NCBI GenBank assembly: GCA_024449915.1
Contig: JAMZAV010001463.1
Coordinates: forward strand, 1 to 64,000
DNA length: 64,000 nucleotides
DNA from: Sweltsa coloradensis
Taxonomy: Eukaryota > Arthropoda > Insecta > Plecoptera > Chloroperlidae
Reading direction: 5' to 3'
Under the pieces are notes generated by a model. That model ran no database searches, had not been told where the DNA came from, and saw only the letters and a list, made by a program, of their open reading frames with translations. Positions 22,439 through 33,427 of the stretch are shown here, one piece after another. Within the stretch, counting starts at the first letter, position 1. Each line of letters starts with the position of its first letter. Made by a program: the position numbers and the translations under genes.

Positions 22439-22512
22439 GCAGACATTTATTTTCGGGTTAGTCGTGTGGTTCCCAGAAACCACACGGACTACCCGAAAAT
22501 ATCAATGTCTGC
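22439..22512. repeat. Long hairpin (~32-bp arms)
   Basis: GCAGACATT..TTTTCGGGTTAGTC..GTGGTT, loop CCCAG, then the inverse ending AATGTCTGC. It is near-perfect and lies about 60 bp left of the first Penelope-like copy, so it may be an insertion-site structure or a small inverted-repeat element. Confidence 0.75.
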
Positions 22513-22893
22513 ATTTCAATCGTGAAAGTCTGCGATATAACAACACATATTATTATATATAATATATGTATGATAAAAACAAGGATATTGGGTACAAAAG
22601 CGTCGAAAATAGATGAACAGGGCAGAACCTGGGCCGTCCAACGACCGTTTCCGCTGTACTACGTCAGGACTATTTTCAAGGTTGGACTGGACTTACGGAG
22701 GTTGAAGTCACAGTGGTTGGAAGCACGCAGCGCCCGCCTTACTATAGCCTCGGCTGAAGTGCGGAGGCGGACGAGGTTAATATAGGCAAATAGGTGCGGG
22801 CGGCGAGGTCATGTCGTGAAAAGGTGCGGGGCGGCGTGTCATATCGAAAAAATATATACGGATGGTGGCAATTGAGAAACAAAATAGCACAGC

Positions 22894-23130
22894 TTACTGT
22901 AGTGAAACCTTTTTAGTCCGGCTTCTTGTCATAGGGCCTGATTGGTTGTCTTTTGAAATGTTATTCGTGCTTAGAATTATGGAATCTGAAATTTGCACCA
23001 CCTCTGAGGGATTTGGCTGAATAGGTCTACGGACTACATTTCGAGGCATGAGTGCAGGTTTCCAAGCAAGAGGGAGGCTCTGGCTATCATCTCTTTTGTT
23101 CATGTTATTCGGCCGTTTCTCAATTTCCAC
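22894..23130 (-). pseudogene. PLE C-terminal tail, out of frame
   Basis: It reads VEIEKRPNNMNKRDDSQS, AWKPALMPRNV and GPMTRSRTKKVS, the same C-terminus that is fused in frame in the plus-strand copy (27547-28713). It is separated from the nuclease by a one-frame shift. Confidence 0.8.
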
Positions 23131-24411
23131 AGATTCACGGATAATACGTGGCTTGAGCTGTTGTACAGGACAAATAGTTTTTGTTTTGTCAAATCTATCA
23201 CATGCGAGTAAGCTTTAGCATGTTGAGCCAGGGCTGATTTCTTGTCACCTGCTTTCACAGCATTAGAGTGTTCATTTATCCTCACTGCTATGCGTCTGCC
23301 TGTTTGGCCTATGTACGTTTGATCGCAGTCGCCACAGGGAACCTCATAAACCCCTCTTTCTTCCAGATGAACAGAGTCCTTAGCACTTCTCAAAAAGGAG
23401 CTGATTTTTCTGTCAGTGGAGAAAATGGTTTCGATGTTCTTACGATTGAGGATTCTACTTATGACGTCTGTGGTACCCTTGACATATGGAAGAAAAGCTT
23501 TAGACCGTGGTTTCTCCTTGTCCTCAGTATCATCCTCAGATTTCTTCAGTTCACGTTTAAACGCTCTGGTTATGTCTCGGTCCAAGTAACCATTGGGTGA
23601 GAGAGCTGCACGGAGCTTGTCAAATTCCTCTCTTGAGTGAGATTTGTCAGTAAGGTTCCTGGACCGGGTGACTAGAGTGTTAACCACTGAAAATAACTGT
23701 GAAGGACGGTGGTGGGAAGCAGCATTCAGATACCGGTTGGTGTGGGTGGGTTTTCTATAGACTGTGTGTCCCAAACTGCCATCAACATTCTTTATTATCA
23801 AGACATCGAGAAAAGCAAGTGAGTCGTTGGATTCTACTTCCATGGTGAAATGAATGTTCGAATGGATACCATTTAGATAGTCAAGAAAATCATTCAACTT
23901 GTCCACACCATGGGGCCAAATGGCATAGACGTCGTCCACATAGCGTATCCAAGAAGATGGTTTGTTAGGAGCTGCAGCTAGGGCCTTATTCTCAAAATCT
24001 ATCATGAATAAGTTGGCAATAGCTGGTGATAGCGGCGAGACCATTGGAGCTCCCTCCACTTGCTTATAAAATTGTTTTTCATAAAAAAGTATGTAGAAGA
24101 CATGCAATGCCTTGCTTACTTCATGATGTCCTTCGGTATGCCATAGCTTTCTTCAATAGTAACAAGGGCCTCCTTCACAGGTATGTTGGTAAATAGGGAA
24201 ACCACATCAAAACTACCAATATGTCCCCAGGGCGAACCTTCCATTCTTTGATCAGCTGGATCAGGTGAGAGGAGTTTTTCACATAGGACGCAGCATCCTC
24301 CGAGTAAGGTTGGAACCTCTTAGCGACATATCTGGCCAGAGCTTGTGTGGGTGACCCTACTGCGCTCACTATGGGTCGCAAGGGGGCTCTGGGTTCGTGG
24401 ATTTTGGGCAA
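23100..24411 (-). pseudogene. PLE reverse transcriptase core and GIY-YIG nuclease
   Basis: The first piece (24411-24175) has PKIHEPRAPLRPIVSAVGSP, RT motif 2. After a shift and a short gap the 335-codon frame (24107-23100) has EGAPMVSPLSPAIANLFM (motif 4; the other copies keep EGAPMGSP), WIRYVDDVYAIW with the catalytic YVDD, and FLDVLI. The C-terminal nuclease reads GVYEVPCGDCDQTYIGQTGR, then R..EH, typical of PLE GIY-YIG domains (GVY..PC..C...YIG.TGR). A frameshift near 23120 removes the last ~75 residues, which continue in the frame at 23130-22894. Confidence 0.88.
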
Positions 24412-25388
24412 CCCATACAGTTTTGGAATACGAGAGGATTTCTCCCTAGGAATGAGAAATTTCTGTGCTTCAGGGTCAATATTAGAGGAAAGTATAAGGT
24501 TCCTATAGTTGTCTTTTCTAGGTAAGTAGTCGGATCACTGGGGGTAGCCTTATATGCCTTATCTTCAAGAAGGGCTAACATCTTGTCCTTATAATCAGAT
24601 CGGTTGAGTATGACGGTGGCATTCCCCTTATCTGCTGGCAGAACTATGATGCCAGTATTTTTCTTCAACTCCTTAAGGGCACGTAGCTCAGAGGCTGGGA
24701 TATTCCTAGTGGGAGGCTTGGCCTTACGGAGGACCTTCGCAACATCTTGCCGCACCTGCTCTGCTTCCTCATCTGGAAAACCCATAACAGCAGATTCTAC
24801 TCCACATATGATGTCTTCCACCGGCAAATGACTGGGGGCCACCGCAAAATTGAAACCCTTAGCTAACACTGCAGTGGTAACTTCATCAATCGGGCAATCA
24901 GATAAATTATGAACGACATGTGAAGGATCTAATTTCTTCCCTATTGGTTTCTGTACACGTTGTAGAGCATTGATTTTCATCATTTGTCTCTCAGTTATGG
25001 TAGCCGCATCCATTACCGCTCTCTCTGTAGTTAACCGGTCAATATTATAAAACAACAAGGGGTGTATGGTTTTTGACAGAAGCAAATGGACGTCTAGTAA
25101 CTCCTTAGCGATGATGTCAAGGTCTTTTCTGGTTCTCTGTATGGCATCGTGTAGGAGCGCCATGCTAGCACGTCTAAGAATCTTATTGATGTTAGTGGAG
25201 CTAGTATGATAGCTTAATTTCATTGCAACTGGAATAAGACCTTTATCTCTGCAATGAAGCAGGAACGTAAGATTGCACAACCACTTAGCTTTCTTTCTTC
25301 GTAAAATCTCAAATCGTCTAGTCAGATGTTTAAAGTCCTCCCCATAGAGGCGTGTGATGGATTGTTGTAGGTTCTCGCGGCCCGTCAT
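24369..25388 (-). pseudogene. PLE polyprotein N-terminal part (N-domain and RT motif 1)
   Basis: This 339-codon frame begins MTGRENLQQSITRLYG and reads through the family's helical N-terminal region. It reaches LPADKGNATVILNRSDYKDK at about residues 257-276, which is RT motif 1 of Penelope elements (ADKGN.TV....DY). After YLEKTT (about residue 300) the frame shifts, so the last ~35 residues are out of frame; GLPKIHEP resumes in the next frame. The ATG lies directly at the junction with the upstream copy's tail, which would supply the promoter. Confidence 0.85.
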
Positions 25389-26878
25389 AGGATAAAAACA
25401 AGGATCTTGGGAAAAACCGCGTCAAAAATAAGATGAACCAGGGCAGAACAAGGCGTCCACCGACGTTTAGTCTGTACTACGTCAGACATTTTCAAGGTTG
25501 ACTGTGACTCTACGGAGGTTGGAGTCACAATGGTTGGCAAGCACGCAGCGCCCGCCTTATATAGCCTCGGCTGAAGGTGCGGGGCGGCGAGGTTATATAA
25601 AAATAGGTGCGGGGCGGCGAGGTCATGTCGTGAAAAGGTGCGGGGCGGCGAAGTCATATCGAAAAAATATATACGGATGGTGGCAATTGAGAAACAAAAT
25701 AGCACAGCTTACTGTAGTGAAACCTTTTTAGTCCGGCTTCTTGTCATAGGGCCAGATTGGTTGTCTTTTGAAATGTTATACGTGCTTAGAATTATGGAAT
25801 CTGAAATTTGCACCACCTCTGAGGGATTTGGCTGAATAGGTCTACGGACTACATTTCGAGGCATGAGTGCAGGTTTCCAAGCAAGAGGGAGGCTCTGGCT
25901 ATCATCTCTTTGTTCATGTTATGCGGCCGTTTCTCAATTTCCACAGATTCACGGATAATACATGGCTTGAGCTGTGTACAGGACAAATAGTTTTTGTTTT
26001 GTCAAAAATCTATCACATGCGAGTAAGCTTTAGCATGTTGAGCCAGGGCTGATTTCTTGTCACCTGCTTTCACAGCATTAGAGTGTTCATTTATCCTCAC
26101 TGCTATGAGTCTGCCTGTTTGGCCTATGTACGTTTGATCGCAGTCGCCACAGGGAACCTCATAAACCCCTCTTTCTTCCAGATGAACAGAGTCCTTAGCA
26201 CTTCTCAAAAAGGAGCTGATTTTTCTGTCAGTGGAGAAAATGGTTTCGATGTTCTTACGATTGAGGATTCTACCTATGACGTCTGTGGTACCCTTGACAT
26301 ATGGAAGAAAAGCTTTAGACCGTAGTTTCTCCTTGTCCTCAGTATCATCCTCAGATTTCTTCAGTTCACGTTTAAACGCTCTGGTTATGTCTCGGTCCAA
26401 GTAACCATTGAGTGAGAGAGCTTCACGGAGCTTGTCAAATTCCTCTCTTGAGTGAGATTTGTCAGTAAGGTTCCTGGACCGGGTGACTAGAGTGTTAACC
26501 ACTGAAAATAACTGTGAAGGACGGTGGTGGGAAGCAGCATTCAGATACCGGTTGGTGTGGGTGGGTTTTCTATAGACTGTGTGTCCCAAACTGCCATCAA
26601 CATTCTTTATTATCAAGACATCGAAAAAAGCAAGTGAGTCGTAGGATTCTACTTCCATGGTGAAATGAATGTTCGAATGGATACCATTTAGATAGTCAAG
26701 AAAATCATTCAACTTGTACACACCATGGGGCCAAATGGCATAGACGTCGTCCACATATCGTATCCAAGAAGATGGTTTGTTAGGAGCTGCAGCTAGGGCC
26801 TTATTCTCAAAATCTATCATGAATAAGTTGGCAATAGCTGGTGATAGCGGCGAGCCCATTGGAGCTCCCTCCACTTGC
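25389..26878 (-). mobile_element. Penelope-like element, 5'-truncated upstream copy
   Basis: A second minus-strand PLE copy starts inside the RT domain at EGAPMGSPLSP (26874) and runs in one 290-codon frame through YVDD and the GIY-YIG domain to about 26002. After a shift it continues through the C-terminus and the 3' tail, ending at 25389 against the ATG of the full copy. It is the partial upstream unit of a PLE tandem. At 26875-26880 it meets an inverted third copy. Confidence 0.9.
26002..26874 (-). pseudogene. PLE RT (from motif 4) and GIY-YIG nuclease, open over 290 codons
   Basis: Contains EGAPMGSPLSPAIANLFM, RYVDDVYAIWPHG, GVYEVPCGDCDQTYIGQTGR and REEFDKLR. It is 97-98% similar by eye to the other two copies, so the three insertions are young. 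The missing N-terminal half makes it non-autonomous. Confidence 0.85.
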
Positions 26879-27596
26879 TCATACTCAACAGCTCTGATTA
26901 TAAGGACAAGATGTTAGCCCTTCTTGAAGATAAGGCATATAAGGCTACCCCCAGAGATCCGACTACTTACCTAGAAAAGACAACTAGGAACCTTATACTT
27001 TCCTCTAATATTGACCCTGAAGCACAGAAATTTCTCATTCCTAGGGAGAAATCCTCTCGTATTCCAAAACTGTATGGGTTGCCCAAAATCCACAAACCCG
27101 GAGCCCCCTTGCGACCCATAGTGAGCGCAGTAGGGTCACCCACACAAGCTCTGGCCAGATATGTCGCTAAGAGGTTCCAACCTTACTCGGAGGATGCTGC
27201 GTCCTATGTGAAAAACTCCTCTCACCTGATCCAGCTGATCAAAGAATGGAAGGTTCGCCCTGGGGACATATGGTTAGTTTTGATGTGGTTTCCCTATTTA
27301 CCAACATACCTGTGAAGGAGGCCCTTGTTACTATTGAAGAAAGCTATGGCATACCGAAGGACATCATGAAGTTAGCAAGGCATGCATGTCTTCTACATAC
27401 TTTATTTATGAAAACAAGTTTAATAAGCAAGTGGAGGGAGCTCCAATGGGCTCGCCGCTATCACCAGCTATTGCACTTATTCATGATGGATTTTGAGAAT
27501 AAGGCCCTAGCTGCAGCTCCTACAAACCATCTCTTGGATACGATATGTGGACGACGTCTATGCCATTTGGCCCCATGGTGTGGACAAGTTGAATGA
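26875..27596 (+). pseudogene. PLE RT motifs 1-4, frameshifted
   Basis: The frame 26875-27315 has SSDYKDKMLALLEDKAY and GLPKIHKPGAPLRPIVSAVG (RT motif 2). The frame 27246-27596 has MVSFDVVSLFTNIPVKEAL, RT motif 3 with its catalytic Asp, then loses frame around motif 4. Confidence 0.85.
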
Positions 27597-28713
27597 TTTT
27601 CTTGACTATCTAAATGGTATCAATTCGAACATTCATTTCACCATGGAAGTAGAATCCAACGACTCACTTGCTTTTCTCGATGTCTTGATAATAAAGAATG
27701 TTGATGGCAGTTTGGGACACACAGTCTATAGAAAACCCACTCACACCAACCGGTATCTGAATGCTGCTTCCCACCACCGTCCTTCACAGTTATTTTCAGT
27801 GGTTAACACTCTAGTCACCCGGTCCAGGAACCTTACTGACAAATCTCACTCAAGAGAGGAATTTGACAAGCTCCGTGAAGCTCTCTCACCCAATGGTTAC
27901 TCGGACCGAGACATAACCAGAGCGTTTAAACGTGAACTGAAGAAATCTGAGGATGATACTGAGGACAAGGAGAAACCACGGTCTAAAGCTTTCTTTCCAT
28001 ATGTCAAGGGTACCACAGACGTCATAGGTAGAATCCTCAATCGTAAGAACATCGAAACCATTTTCTCCACTGACAGAAAAATCAGCTCCTTTTCGAGAAG
28101 TACTAAGGACTCTGTTCATCTGGAAGAAAGAGGGGTTTATGTGGTTCCCTGTGGCGACTGCGATCAAACGTACATAGGCCAAACAGGCAGACGCATAGCA
28201 GTGAGGATAAATGAACACTCTAATGCTGTGAAAGCAGGTGACAAGAAATCAGCCCTGGCTCAACATGCTAAAGCTTACTCGCATGTGATAGATTTTGACA
28301 AAACAAAAACTATTTGTCCTGTACAACAGCTCAAGCCACGTATTATCCGTGAATCTGTGGAAATTGAGAAACGGCCGAATAACATGAACAAAAGAGATGA
28401 TAGCCAGAGCCTCCCTCTTGCTTGGAAACCTGCACTCATGCCTCGAAATGTTGTCCGTAGACCTATTCAGCCAAATCCCTCAGAGGTGGCGCAAATTACA
28501 GATTCCATAATTCCAAGCACGAATAACATTTCAAAAGACAACCAATCAGGCCCTATGACAAGAAGCCGGACTAAAAAGGTTTCACTACATTTAGCTGTGC
28601 TATTTTGTTTCTCAATTGCCACCATCCGTATATATTTTTTCGATATGACATCGCCGCCCCGCACCTATTTTCTATATAACCGCGCCGCCACGCACCTTCA
28701 GCCGAGGCCATAA
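27547..28713 (+). pseudogene. PLE RT motif 5 to C-terminus with GIY-YIG nuclease
   Basis: This 388-codon frame begins MDDVYAIWPHG, within the YVDD box. It contains FLDVLI, the ~150-residue connector with KAFFPYVKGTTDVIGRIL, the nuclease GVYVVPCGDCDQTYIGQTGR with REEF/R..EH residues, and the complete basic C-terminus GPMTRSRTKKVS. The frame runs some way into the 3' tail (LFCFSIATIRIYFFD). It is the best-preserved C-terminal half of the three copies; the N-terminal half is absent. Confidence 0.85.
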
Positions 28714-28778
28714 AAGGCGGGCGCTGCGTGCTTGCCAACCACTGTGACTCCAACCTCCGTAGAGTCACAGTCAACCTT

Positions 28779-28834
28779 GAAAATGTCTGACGTAGTACAG
28801 ACGAAACGTCGGTGGACGCCCAGGTTCTGCCCTG
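28779..28834 (+). ncRNA. Hammerhead-like ribozyme motif in the PLE tail
   Basis: CTGACG, a short hairpin (GTACAGAC region), GAAAC, then CGTCGGTGGACG that can form a stem. This order (CUGANGA, stem II, GAAA, stem III) is that of hammerhead ribozymes, which are known from PLE tails. One extra base after CTGACG and a very short stem II depart from the strict core, so activity is uncertain. Equivalent segments lie on the minus strand at 25451-25489 (GAAA changed to TAAA) and 22633-22671 (GGAAAC kept). Confidence 0.4.
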
Positions 28835-28913
28835 GTTCATCTTATTTTCGACGCGGTTTTACCCAAGATCCTTGTTTTTATCCTATGACGGGCCGCGAAA
28901 ACCTACAACAATC

Positions 28914-28938
28914 CACATATATATATATGGATTGTTGT

Positions 28939-28982
<44 letters not shown>

Positions 28983-28990
28983 ACTATTAT
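28914..28990. repeat. (AT)n microsatellite with small palindrome at PLE end
   Basis: CTACAACAATCC..GGATTGTTGTAG forms a hairpin around a TATATATA loop (28902-28940), followed by about 20 TA units. Confidence 0.85.
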
Positions 28991-29040
28991 TATATATTAT
29001 TATAGATGTATAATGCAACTACAATTCAGAGCTTAAAATG

Positions 29041-29150
29041 TACCCATCCTGATGGTCTAGTGGTTAAGACGCCTGTCTGGAATGCGGGAGATCCGTGGTT
29101 TGATTCCCGGTTGGGGCGGACTTTTTTAATTTCTGATGTAGTAAATAATA
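29041..29150 (+). mobile_element. tRNA-derived SINE head
   Basis: A cloverleaf can be drawn: acceptor CCCATCC/GGTTGGG, A-box region TGGTCTAGTGG, anticodon stem CCTGT/GCGGG with loop CTGGAAT (anticodon GGA), and B-box GGTTTGATTCC. The variable arm is short, unlike a true tRNA-Ser, and TTTTTTAATTTCTGA follows, as in other SINE copies here. I read it as a SINE rather than a tRNA gene. Confidence 0.62.
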
Positions 29151-29256
29151 TCAATTACACCTACGGGAGTGTTTCCCGACTAAACAAATCGAGAAAGAAA
29201 CTAATTGTTTACGTTTGTTTTTATTGAAACTTGTAACTGGTCTACGTTTGTATTTA

Positions 29257-30048
29257 CTAGAAAGCTTCGCAATCGCTTTTTCAGGCGCGTTGTTGGATGA
29301 GCGTAGTTGTTTAAATACGAAAAAAACGTAAAATTGCGATTTTCATAAGAAATAATTATTCGATTACGCTCAAATTTCACACGAATATATAAACTCATGA
29401 AAATAAGGTTCTGTGAAAAAATTATTACAATCGGATAAAGCATGTAGGACCGTGTTATTAGTCGAAGAAATAAAAATAAAAAAATCGTAAAATCGCAATG
29501 ATCATAAGAAATAATTTTTTGATTGCACTCAAATTTCACACGAATGTATGAATTCATAAAATTAAGATTCTGTGAAAAAATTATTACAATCGGATAAAGC
29601 ATGTAGGTGTTTTTAGTCGAAGAAATGTAAAAAATCGAAAAAAAATCGTAAAATTGCGATTTTCATAAAAAATTATTTTTCGATTGCGCTAAAATTCCTC
29701 ATGAATATAATAATTCATAAAATTAAGGTTCTGTGAAAAAATTATTACAATTGGATAAAGCATGTAGGTGTTATAAGTCGAAGATTTTTTTTTAAATCGA
29801 AAAAAATCGTAAAATTGCGATTTTCATGAGAAATAATTTTTCGATTGCGTTCAACAACGAGGCAGTTCCAAGTTCAGAGACGTATTTCGAAGGCCTCCAC
29901 AAAATTTCATCGCAATTGGATTATCGGTTTAGCCGGAATCGTGTTAACAGACAGACAAAAATATAAAAAGTAAAAACAAAAAACATTCCGGATTTTTATT
30001 CAAGTGTAGTGAAATGGAATATTCACTTCGCTCGCTACGCTCATCCAA
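29257..30048 (-). mobile_element. Family C Helitron-like element
   Basis: The plus strand starts CTAGAAAGCTTCGC, then the hairpin, GCGCGTTGTTGGATGAGCG, and four ~160-bp core repeats. It ends CGCTCGCTACGCTCATCCAA. Flanks are GTATTTA and TAAAATAA. The 792-bp length is typical of family C. Confidence 0.78.
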
Positions 30049-30889
30049 TAAAATAATATTATTTTATCTTATTGGCGTGCTTGTATCATAATAATATGTA
30101 TTATGTAAGAAAAGAAGCAATAAATAAATTCACAAATTAAATAAATTATTAATAAGTTACACATCAATTTATCATAAGAAGTTTGTAAATGAGGAGAACT
30201 ATGCAAAATCACAATGGTAATAATTGGAAATTTTCCACTGTTTCACAAAAACACAATTCGGAAAAAATCGGACTGTATCTTTGGGCCCCAGGGCTCATTC
30301 TTTTTTACAAGTTCCACTGCAATGTTAAAAAAGAGTGGACTTGTATAAGAAGTCTTTGTTTCCTTGTTGTTTCCTAGCAACAATACAATGATGTGAAAAT
30401 CACCTGATTTTTGCACTTATTGTAGACGCGTAATGTTAAGTTAAAATAAATACATTTTTATAAGGCTTCTATTAAAAAGTTATTTTTATGCCTTACAGTT
30501 AACTTATTAAATCTTTTCTTTAAAGGACATTTATTTAAAAACATTTATAACTTGTTATAAAGGCATATTAAAAATATTATAGATCGACTTTTAATATCTG
30601 GAAAACCGTACATTCTAAATTTATTCGACTTTGAATGGCTCCGAGTCACAAAGTTACTGTCTGATTCTGAAAGCGTTTTTGTGAAATAGCTGAAAATTTC
30701 CTGTTTCGTTATTTTCATTGTTAAATTTCGCACCGTTCATCTGGTTATTAACAAACTTCTGATGATACATTGATATTCAACTTCATTAATCCATCAGATA
30801 CACGAATTTCACTTGGAGACATACAATTTTTTATTTATTGGCATGATGTTAGTAAAGTGGGAAAATCTTAGGCCAATCGGTGGTTGAAA
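30049..30889. other. AT-rich low-copy DNA
   Basis: No family or gene recognised. A weak inverted pair (TTTTACAAGTTCCACT / AGTGGACTTGTAT) lies at 30300-30345. Confidence 0.35.
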
Positions 30890-31245
30890 TTTTTTTTGTC
30901 AAACGGTACAAATACGAGTTTTGTACCGTTTGACAAAAAAATTCGTACACCAACTGTTATTTTCAGAAAACTATTTTAGCTATAGTCAAGTTATAGTTAA
31001 ATGTGTTAAGAAACTATGTCCAGAAAATTGATTCACAAAATTTAATTTTGAACTAGTCTTGTATATCACACTTTTGTCCAAAAATCTAAATATAATTTCA
31101 AAAAGTGAGGTTATGTCCCGCCCAAAAAAATTCACAATTTTTTTTCTGTTATTTTAAAGGCCTTCTTTCAATCAGCAAACTTTTCAGACATGTTTCTTCG
31201 ACTTTCAAATTATCGGCCAGAGGTGGTACAATAGCCTTAAAGTAT
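30890..31245 (+). mobile_element. Foldback element H, mostly one arm
   Basis: It begins with the central hairpin TTTGTCAAACGGTACAAA..TTTTGTACCGTTTGACAAA. It then carries the right arm shared with 45080-45683: ACCAACTGTTATTTTCAG, GAGGTTATGTCCCGCCC, AATTATCGGCCAGAGG and GGTACAATAGCCTTAAA. The left arm is nearly all deleted. Confidence 0.78.
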
Positions 31246-31434
31246 ACATAATTTTAAAGGTCAAAAGTAGTCAAAAGTTACTAAAAAGTAATTAATTGGA
31301 TAACTAAGAAATTAATTTTGTTTCTTGGCCGGATATTTATTCTTGTAAAATAGGCTTTTATTTGATAACAATGTCGATAGTTAAGTCTCTTTACTAAATA
31401 TATTTTTGGTTTATTTATGAATTAATTTAATTAA

Positions 31435-32223
31435 TTCGATGAGCGTAGCGAGCGAAATGAGGATTTTATTTCACTACACTGGAGAAAAAAATCCGGAATG
31501 TTTTTCTTTTTTTTTCTTTTTCTTTTTTTTTTTGTATTTTTGTGTGTTTGTTAACATGATTCCGGCTAAACCGATACTCCAATTGCGACGATTTTTCTGG
31601 AGACCTTCGAAATCTCTAAACTTAGAACTGACACGTTTTTGAGCGCAATCGAAAAATTATTTCTCATGAAAATCGCAATTTTACGATTTTTTTCGATTTT
31701 GTTAAAATTTATTCGACTTTTAACACCTATAGGCCTATGCTTTATTCGATTTGTTATGATTTTTGCACATAACCTTAATTTTATGAATATATATATTAAT
31801 GTGAAGTTTGAGCGCAATCAAAATTTGTTTTCTTGAAAATCACGATTTTTCGATTTTTCCGATTTAAAAACATTTCTTTCACCTACATGCTTTATCCGAC
31901 TGTAATGATTTTTCACAGAACCTTAATTTCATTAATTCATATATTCATGTGAAATTTGAACGCAATCGAAAAATTATTTCTGATAAAAATCGCAATTTTA
32001 CGATTTTTTCAATTTAATACAAAATTCGTCGACTTAACACCTACATGCTTTATCCGATTGTAATGATTTTTTCACAGATCCTTAATTTTATGAATTAACA
32101 TATTCTTGTGAAATTTGAGCGCAATCGAAAAAAATATTATAACTCGTGAACACATGGCAGCTCAATGCACCAATTACGCTCATCCAACAACGCGCCTGAA
32201 AAAGCGTTTGCGAAGCTTTCTAG
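31435..32223 (+). mobile_element. Family C Helitron-like element
   Basis: The start is TTCGATGAGCGTAGCGAGCG. The CACTACACTGGAG box, poly-T, GTTAACATGATTCCGGC and three ~160-bp core repeats follow. It ends CGCTCATCCAACAACGCGCC, hairpin, GAAGCTTTCTAG. TAGGCCTA interrupts one core repeat near 31733. Confidence 0.76.
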
Positions 32224-32473
32224 TACAATTAATTAGAAAGTTACAGGATCTTTACTTTGGGCCATCTATTTCTGGCTTCCTTGTCATCATAATATAAATA
32301 ATGTGGCCTATTTTCATGCTTTCTTGACGATTTGCACGATTGTTAGGATTGAAGCCGTCCGCCACTATCCTTGGAAGGACGGTTCCAATTGGCCAAACAT
32401 TGGAACATACTTGCGAGAATAGATTAATCAATCACTACAATACTATCAAAATGAAACCAAATTAAATTACAAT

Positions 32474-32537
32474 ATGTATATACACAACAACACAACAACA
32501 ACAACAACAAACCACAACAACATCAACAACACAACAA
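32474..32537. repeat. (CAA)n microsatellite
   Basis: Mostly CAA/ACAACA units with a few interruptions. Confidence 0.88.
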
Positions 32538-32913
32538 GTTTTTTTATTGCAAACCAGTAAAGATGTACCTTCAAATATAAATTTACGATATTTTTCTATT
32601 CTTTGTACACTTTTAAGATACCTTTTTCTTTCCGGGACAAACGACTGATGCGATTTTTATGACATTTTCATAGAATCTTTAAAATCTCTTAGTTTTGATT
32701 ATCCGAGAATTTAAGTGCAATTGACTGAATTTGTCAGTGAAATTCGCACTTTTCCACTTATGAAACTGAAAATCCTGAAAAATCGATTATTATGTAAAAT
32801 AACTTCAAAACATCGTTAATACCATTATATACTTGCTCCAACGAAAGAATGCAGATGCTTGGTAGTGGTAGCAAAGATTAGTCATGTTGGTGGTAGGGGT
32901 AGTATGAATGAAC

Positions 32914-33427
32914 CCCAAAATACAAAAATTTGTAAAAAAATACGGCAGCCAAGCTCTCCTTCCAAAGTCTACGGCTATGAATGCTGTGAGATATAGAAGT
33001 TGAGCCAAGCATTTCATTCTTTCTCCCTAGTTTCACATTGAAAAGAAGTAAGATCATTTTGCCTGTTGACGAGCGCCAAACCAACCCTTTTCGTGGTAAA
33101 AAAAGGAAAAATTAACTCAAAATCATAAAAAAATTACTTGGCTATTGATTTTGGTACGAGGACTCTAAAAAGTCAATGGCCAAGTAATTTTTTTAATGAT
33201 TTTGAGTTTAAAAATTTTCCTTTTTTTACCACGAAAAGGGTTGGCTTGGCGCTCGTCAACAGGCGAAATGATCTTACTTCTTTTCAATGTGAAACTAGGG
33301 CGAAAGAATGAAATGCTTGGCTCAACTTCTATATCTCACAGCATTCATAGCCGAAGACTTTGGAGGAGAGCTTGGCTGCGTTTTTTTTTTTTTTTTTTTT
33401 TTTTACAAATTTTTGTATTTTGGGGGG
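32914..33427. repeat. Long near-perfect inverted repeat (~230-bp arms)
   Basis: The left arm 32914-33143 and right arm 33179-33427 are inverted copies with few mismatches, around a ~36-bp spacer. Outer ends are CCCCAAAATACAAAAATTTG and its inverse. The right arm has an expanded ~23-base T run where the left has about eight A. It could be a foldback MITE or could produce hairpin RNA if transcribed. Open frames on both strands are artefacts of the symmetry. Confidence 0.88.

Larger units (their letters stand above)
22570..25388 (-). mobile_element. Penelope-like element, full-length but frameshifted copy
   Basis: The minus strand holds a complete PLE: ORF start at 25388, reverse transcriptase, GIY-YIG endonuclease, then a ~330-bp 3' tail ending at GATAAAAACAAGGAT near 22570. 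It joins at 25388/25389 to the tail of an upstream copy, giving the head-to-tail arrangement (partial copy as 'pseudo-LTR') typical of PLEs. Frameshifts at about 24500, 24175-24110 and 23110 break the frame. Confidence 0.9.
26879..28913 (+). mobile_element. Penelope-like element, inverted third copy
   Basis: A plus-strand PLE fragment starts within the coding region just before RT motif 1 (AACAGCTCTGATTATAAGG, equal to NRSDYK) and continues through RT, GIY-YIG and the complete tail. It then runs into the first ~40 bases of another unit (CCTATGACGGGCCGCG..CTACAACAATCC) that breaks off in a TA microsatellite. With the minus copy it forms a head-to-head junction at about 26879 and a large inverted repeat. 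Confidence 0.9.

Noticed and set aside
23268..23600. 110-codon plus-strand frame conserved in the PLE copies
   Set aside because: It is antisense to the GIY-YIG region; its recurrence simply follows from the repeat copies.
29055..29118. Functional tRNA-Ser(GGA) gene
   Set aside because: A cloverleaf is possible, but the long variable arm of tRNA-Ser is absent, the B-box has a T for C, and the sequence after it matches SINE bodies elsewhere.
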